A stretch of DNA of 35,868 bases, from positions 1-35,868 of the forward strand of contig JAHECZ010000027.1 in NCBI GenBank assembly GCA_024641475.1. Direction: 5' to 3'. How positions within the stretch are numbered: position 1 is the first letter of the stretch; every line of letters begins with the position of its first letter. Below, piece after piece: positions 32,382-35,868 of this stretch. The notes below the pieces were generated by a model. That model worked only from the letters and a program-made list of their open reading frames with translations, was not told the origin of the DNA and ran no database searches. This stretch comes from Gammaproteobacteria bacterium (GTDB lineage: Bacteria > Pseudomonadota > Gammaproteobacteria > UBA6429 > Thiohalophilaceae). The position numbers and the translations under genes are program-made.

Positions 32382-32984
32382 ATGACAGATTTTAATATAC
32401 GCGCTGCCGAGTTGTGTGAAGCTGGAAAAACCATGTATGCCATGGGCATGGTACCGGCGACTTCCGGCAATTTTTCGGCGAGATTAAATGATGGCAGTAT
32501 CGCAATTACCATTTCCGGTCGGCACAAAGGTCAGCTGACCCCGTCCGATATCATGCGCATCGACGTGCAGGGTAAGCCGATCGATCCGCAACGGCCCTCG
32601 GCAGAAACGGCACTGCATACCCAGATTTATGCGCGTTACCCGGAGATTGGCGCGGTACTGCATCCGCATCCGATGAATGCCACGTTAGTGTCACGCCGCT
32701 GGAAAGAATTTATCGATTTACGTGATTATGAATTATTAAAGGCCTTTCCTGGGATCACCACGCATGCGACGAACGTGAATGTACCGATCTTTGATAACGA
32801 TCAGGATATTCCACGGCTGGCTGTACAAGTGGATGCCTATCTGGAGGAGAACTCGCCAGTATTTGGTTATATCATTCGTAGCCATGGGTTATATACGTGG
32901 GGCAATACCATTGCCGATGCCATGCGGCATATTGAGGCGTTCGATTATTTATTTGGCTGTGAACTGCAACTAAAGGGGAAGTGA
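32382..32984 (+). CDS. mtnB: methylthioribulose-1-phosphate dehydratase
   Basis: A 200-residue class II aldolase-fold enzyme of methionine salvage, converting 5-methylthioribulose-1-phosphate to the diketo phosphate. Zinc ligands are H94 and H96 in LHPHPMNATL and H168 in IIRSHGLYTWG; E117 in RDYELLK is the likely catalytic acid/base. The N-terminal MVPATSGNFSARL is typical of the fold. I chose the ATG at 32382; an open frame extends 12 codons upstream without a better site. It is first in the mtnB-mtnD-mtnC operon, ending one base before mtnD. Confidence 0.95.
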   Translation: MTDFNIRAAELCEAGKTMYAMGMVPATSGNFSARLNDGSIAITISGRHKGQLTPSDIMRIDVQGKPIDPQRPSAETALHTQIYARYPEIGAVLHPHPMNATLVSRRWKEFIDLRDYELLKAFPGITTHATNVNVPIFDNDQDIPRLAVQVDAYLEENSPVFGYIIRSHGLYTWGNTIADAMRHIEAFDYLFGCELQLKGK

Positions 32985-32985
32985 C

Positions 32986-33546
32986 ATGACGACATTGACC
33001 ATCTGTAATGCTGATAACAGCGGTAAAACGGAAGTGCTGCGTGAATTCAATGCCATCGCAGCGAAATTAAAATCCATCGGGGTACAATTCGAAAAATGGC
33101 AGGCCAATAAAATCCTGGCCAAGGATGCCGATCAGGCGGCGGTGCTGGAGGCATATCAAGAGTCCGTCGACAAATTAAACAAGCAATACGGATTCAAATC
33201 CATCGACGTGGTGAGTTTGTTGCCGGATAACCCCAAGAAAGAGGAATTCCGCCAGAAATTTCTGGCCGAACATACCCATGCGGATTTCGAAGTACGCTTC
33301 TTTGTCGATGGCAGTGGTTTGTTTTATCTCCACGTTAATGGCAAGGTGTATATGGTGGTGTGCGAGAAGGGTGATTTAATCAGTGTCCCGGCCAACACCA
33401 CGCACTGGTTCGACATGGGCGAGAAGCCGTATTTCAAATGCATTCGGTTCTTTACCACGCCCGAAGGCTGGCTGGGTAATTTCACCGGTAATGATATTGC
33501 CACGAAATTCCCCAGCTTCGACCAGCACCTTTCCGCCGTGGCATGA
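32986..33546 (+). CDS. mtnD: acireductone dioxygenase
   Basis: A 186-residue cupin enzyme that splits acireductone to the methionine precursor 4-methylthio-2-oxobutanoate and formate (with Fe) or to an off-pathway product (with Ni). Metal ligands are visible: H96, H98 and E102 in [17 protein letters not shown], and H140 in [13 protein letters not shown]. The C-terminal [19 protein letters not shown] is typical. Length agrees with bacterial ARD (~180). Its stop overlaps the mtnC start (ATGA). Confidence 0.97.
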   Translation: MTTLTICNADNSGKTEVLREFNAIAAKLKSIGVQFEKWQANKILAKDADQAAVLEAYQESVDKLNKQYGFKSIDVVSLLPDNPKKEEFRQKFLAEHTHADFEVRFFVDGSGLFYLHVNGKVYMVVCEKGDLISVPANTTHWFDMGEKPYFKCIRFFTTPEGWLGNFTGNDIATKFPSFDQHLSAVA

Positions 33547-34223
33547 TCAAAGCGATTGTCACCGACATCGAGGGCACGACCTCGTCACTGTCCTTCGTCA
33601 AAGATGTTCTGTTTCCGTACGCGCGCCAACACATGGAAGTGTTCGTGCACAGTCACGAAAACGATCCGCAGGTTGGAAAATTGCTTAACGAAGTCCGTCA
33701 GCTGGCGGGTAATGCCAGCTTGGTCCTGGATGATGTCATTGCGCAATTAATCCGGTGGATCGATCAGGATAAAAAAATCACGCCACTCAAAGCCCTGCAA
33801 GGATTGATCTGGGAACAAGGTTATGCCAATGGCGATTTTCATGGGCATGTGTATGCCGACGCCGTGGCGCAATTACGTCACTGGCATGCGGCAGGAATAA
33901 AACTGTATGTGTATTCCTCCGGTTCAGTCTATGCGCAGAAACTGTTGTTTGCGCATACGGCATTCGGTGACTTGACGCCGTTGTTTTCCGGATACTTTGA
34001 TACCAATATCGGCGCCAAGCAGGAAACCCGGTCTTATCAAAATATTGCGCAGAATATTGGTATTAGACCCGAGGATTGCCTGTTTCTTTCTGATATCCAG
34101 GGAGAACTCGACGCTGCGCATCAGGCAGGTATGCAGACCTGCCTGCTAATGCGTGATGGTATTGGCGGGCAGCACGGCACGCAGTCTGCCGTTGCCGACT
34201 TTAATGCGATCCAGTTTAAGTAA
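33543..34223 (+). CDS. mtnC: enolase-phosphatase E1
   Basis: A 226-residue HAD-superfamily bifunctional enzyme that enolises and then dephosphorylates 2,3-diketo-5-methylthiopentyl-1-phosphate to acireductone, between MtnB and MtnD. The first HAD motif is [20 protein letters not shown] with D-x-E in place of D-x-D, as in all MtnC; motif II is [15 protein letters not shown], and motif IV is [17 protein letters not shown]. The operon lacks mtnA and mtnP, which must lie elsewhere. The gap to the next gene (34224-34399) shows AT-rich sequence and a weak AGACT/AGTCT repeat but no clear terminator. Confidence 0.97.
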   Translation: MIKAIVTDIEGTTSSLSFVKDVLFPYARQHMEVFVHSHENDPQVGKLLNEVRQLAGNASLVLDDVIAQLIRWIDQDKKITPLKALQGLIWEQGYANGDFHGHVYADAVAQLRHWHAAGIKLYVYSSGSVYAQKLLFAHTAFGDLTPLFSGYFDTNIGAKQETRSYQNIAQNIGIRPEDCLFLSDIQGELDAAHQAGMQTCLLMRDGIGGQHGTQSAVADFNAIQFK

Positions 34224-34399
34224 GTCACTGAATTCCAGAGCCGCTCCCTCTTGTGTTAAGACTAGCTTAAGTCTGCTGCAGGATGTGACTCCTGACACAA
34301 TTAAGTATTAAACTTTTTGTCTGATTCAGCTTCTAACCCCGTCCATATGCAATGATCAACTAATTAGGCACGCAAGCATTATTTTTATAGTGGGGAAAT

Positions 34400-35731
34400 A
34401 TGACTGAGCACGTCATCACGACCGAACCGCGCAATGATATTTGGGACTTCGCTATACAAGCCGGTATCGTCTTTTTGTTGGCATTTATCATTGCCATCAG
34501 TTGGCAAGGCAATATTTTCGATCCGGTATTACAGGCCTTTTTTAATAATGAGTGGTTGTCCGTGGCAATTCGCCCCAGTGTGTTGTGGATTACCATGGGT
34601 TTATTGATGTTGTCGTTCCGCACCGTGTTATGGTTTCGTTATCGTCCCTTTCCATTAGCAACCCATAGCGACGCCCCCCAACTCACGGTGATTATTCCGG
34701 CGTTCAACGAAGGTGCAATGGTGGAAAAAACCATCGACTCGGTCGTCGCCGCAGATTATCCACGCGATCGTTTACAAGTGATCGTGGTCGATGACGGTAG
34801 CCGTGATGACACCTGGAGTTATATTCAAAATGCGGCACAACGGCATCACGAGGTTGTTACCAGCATCAGGTTTGAAAAAAATAAAGGCAAGCGAGAAGCA
34901 CTGGCAGCCGGACTGCAAAAAGCCAATGGCGCAATCGTTATCACGATTGATTCCGACAGTTATATTGACCGGCAGACTTTATTGGCAATGGTTGCACCGT
35001 TTCGTCACGAACGCGTGGGTGCTGTGGCAGGCAAAGTGTTGGTGTATAACCGCCATGAAGGCATCATTCCGCGCATGCTACATGTACGTTTCCTGCTCGC
35101 GTTTGATTTTTTACGTGCCACCCAATCAACATACGGCACGGTGTATTGCACGCCGGGCGCGCTGTCAGCATATCGCATGAGTGTCGTGAATAAAGTGCTG
35201 GATAAATGGTTGCACCAACAATTTCTCGGTGTGCGAGTCACGTATGGCGAGGATCGCGCCATGACGAATTATATTCTGGATCAGGGTTATGACAGTGTCT
35301 ATCAGCGTACCGGCGTGGTTCACACGATAGTGCCGACGACGTATACCAAGCTCTGCAAAATGTACATGCGCTGGGATCGCAGTTATATCCGCGAAGAAAT
35401 CCGTTTTATGCGCATCGTCTGGAAGCGACCCTGGAAATCCATGTTAATCGCTGCGGTTGACAATATCATTACCAACCTGCGTTACCCGGTGATGTATACC
35501 TCGCTAGTGTTGCTGGTGGTAGTTGTGTTCAATGATCCGTTGGCCTTGCTGCGCACCTTGTTTGCCATTGGGATTATTTCGCTGTTTTATATGTTGTATT
35601 ACCTGCGCAGCGAGCGTTCCTGGGATGTCGTGTTTGGGGTTATCTACGCATATTTTGCGTTTTTCGGCCTGTGGTGGATCTTTTTATATGCCGCGATGAC
35701 GTTACGTTCCCGTTCCTGGATGACACGCTAA
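34400..35731 (+). CDS. membrane-bound family 2 glycosyltransferase
   Basis: A 443-residue processive-type glycosyltransferase. Two N-terminal membrane segments (about 15-35 and 55-75) precede the GT-A domain, which has LTVIIPAFNEGAMVEKTIDS, VVDDGSRDDTW (first Asp pair near 130), ITIDSDSYIDR (DSD near 183), CTPGALSAYR and GEDRAMTNYILDQGY (acceptor-site ED near 283). The product-binding motif reads KMYMRWDRSYIREE, related to the QxxRW of chitin/hyaluronan synthases and NodC but lacking the Gln. Three or four C-terminal membrane segments follow. It probably adds beta-linked sugars to a surface polysaccharide or glycolipid; no polysaccharide operon is visible nearby. Confidence 0.88.
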   Translation: MTEHVITTEPRNDIWDFAIQAGIVFLLAFIIAISWQGNIFDPVLQAFFNNEWLSVAIRPSVLWITMGLLMLSFRTVLWFRYRPFPLATHSDAPQLTVIIPAFNEGAMVEKTIDSVVAADYPRDRLQVIVVDDGSRDDTWSYIQNAAQRHHEVVTSIRFEKNKGKREALAAGLQKANGAIVITIDSDSYIDRQTLLAMVAPFRHERVGAVAGKVLVYNRHEGIIPRMLHVRFLLAFDFLRATQSTYGTVYCTPGALSAYRMSVVNKVLDKWLHQQFLGVRVTYGEDRAMTNYILDQGYDSVYQRTGVVHTIVPTTYTKLCKMYMRWDRSYIREEIRFMRIVWKRPWKSMLIAAVDNIITNLRYPVMYTSLVLLVVVVFNDPLALLRTLFAIGIISLFYMLYYLRSERSWDVVFGVIYAYFAFFGLWWIFLYAAMTLRSRSWMTR

Positions 35732-35746
35732 ACTCAAAATGCAATG

Positions 35747-35771
35747 TTGGATCAGTTAACCTGATCCAATA
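35747..35771. terminator. probable bidirectional terminator after the glycosyltransferase gene
   Basis: A perfect nine-pair stem TTGGATCAG/CTGATCCAA with a five-base loop TTAAC, extendable by a G-U and a T-A pair. It lies 16 bases after the glycosyltransferase stop and just before the end of a convergent frame. T-runs are short on both sides, so efficiency is uncertain. Confidence 0.6.
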
Positions 35772-35777
35772 TTTGAA

Positions 35778-35868
35778 TTAATAAGCAGTAAGATTTGTTC
35801 CACTGGCGCCCACCACACTATAGCCATAATTGCCATGTGCGACAGCGAATAAGGAACTGCTGGTTCCG
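35778..35868 (-). CDS. C-terminal end of an unidentified protein (5' part outside window)
   Basis: The minus strand is open from the window edge to a TAA at 35778-35780 and ends with AHGNYGYSVVGASGTNLTAY. The Gly/Ser/Thr/Tyr-rich composition would suit a secreted or surface protein, and a stem-loop separates it from the convergent glycosyltransferase. Only about 29 residues are visible, so the family cannot be named and the frame itself is not certain. Confidence 0.4.
   Translation of the reverse strand, partial: GTSSSLFAVAHGNYGYSVVGASGTNLTAY

Overview
The window looks like chromosomal DNA of a gammaproteobacterium with roughly even base composition; I cannot name genus or family. The main evidence is gene order. 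A DUF2782 gene, polA, engB, a cytochrome c5-like gene, cytochrome c4, dsbA, an endonuclease/exonuclease/phosphatase-family gene and a DgcP-type diguanylate cyclase appear in the order I know from Pseudomonas. Here a complete ccmABCDEFGHI operon sits between cytochrome c4 and dsbA, and an acetolactate-synthase-like gene follows dsbA.

Region 1 (1-7810) is a transport and regulation block. A minus-strand set encodes a Crp/Fnr-type regulator, a small two-helix membrane protein and a ModA-like binding protein with no signal peptide, cut by the window edge. Divergent from it are a DASS/SLC13-type anion permease and a large DUF3604 protein, closed by a clear terminator. Converging on these are TRAP permease genes dctQM without a dctP. 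The substrates are unknown.

Region 2 (7811-14175) holds a DnaA box, DUF2782, a LOG-family gene, polA, engB and two cytochromes c. The polA-engB gap carries at least seven hairpins with C-rich loops and three terminator-like structures. It is probably one or more small RNAs at the locus that holds Spot 42, ErsA or sX13 in other gammaproteobacteria. I consider this the most interesting signal in the window.

Region 3 (14225-22479) is the System I cytochrome c maturation operon, with tightly overlapping genes on the minus strand, and divergent dsbA. Together with the two cytochromes it forms a c-type cytochrome and thiol-redox block. CcmI carries a duplicated C-terminal domain, and CcmC has an unusual spacing in its tryptophan-rich heme motif.

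Region 4 (22480-32381) contains the TPP enzyme behind a structured leader, an inverted pair of seven-base repeat arrays, the EEP gene, dgcP, and several poorly characterised genes: two lipoproteins, a DUF2059-like exported protein, a soluble PDC-sensor-like protein, a 78-residue protein and a spermidine-synthase-fold protein. Region 5 (32382-35868) holds the methionine salvage operon mtnB-mtnD-mtnC, a membrane glycosyltransferase of family 2, and the tail of a convergent gene.
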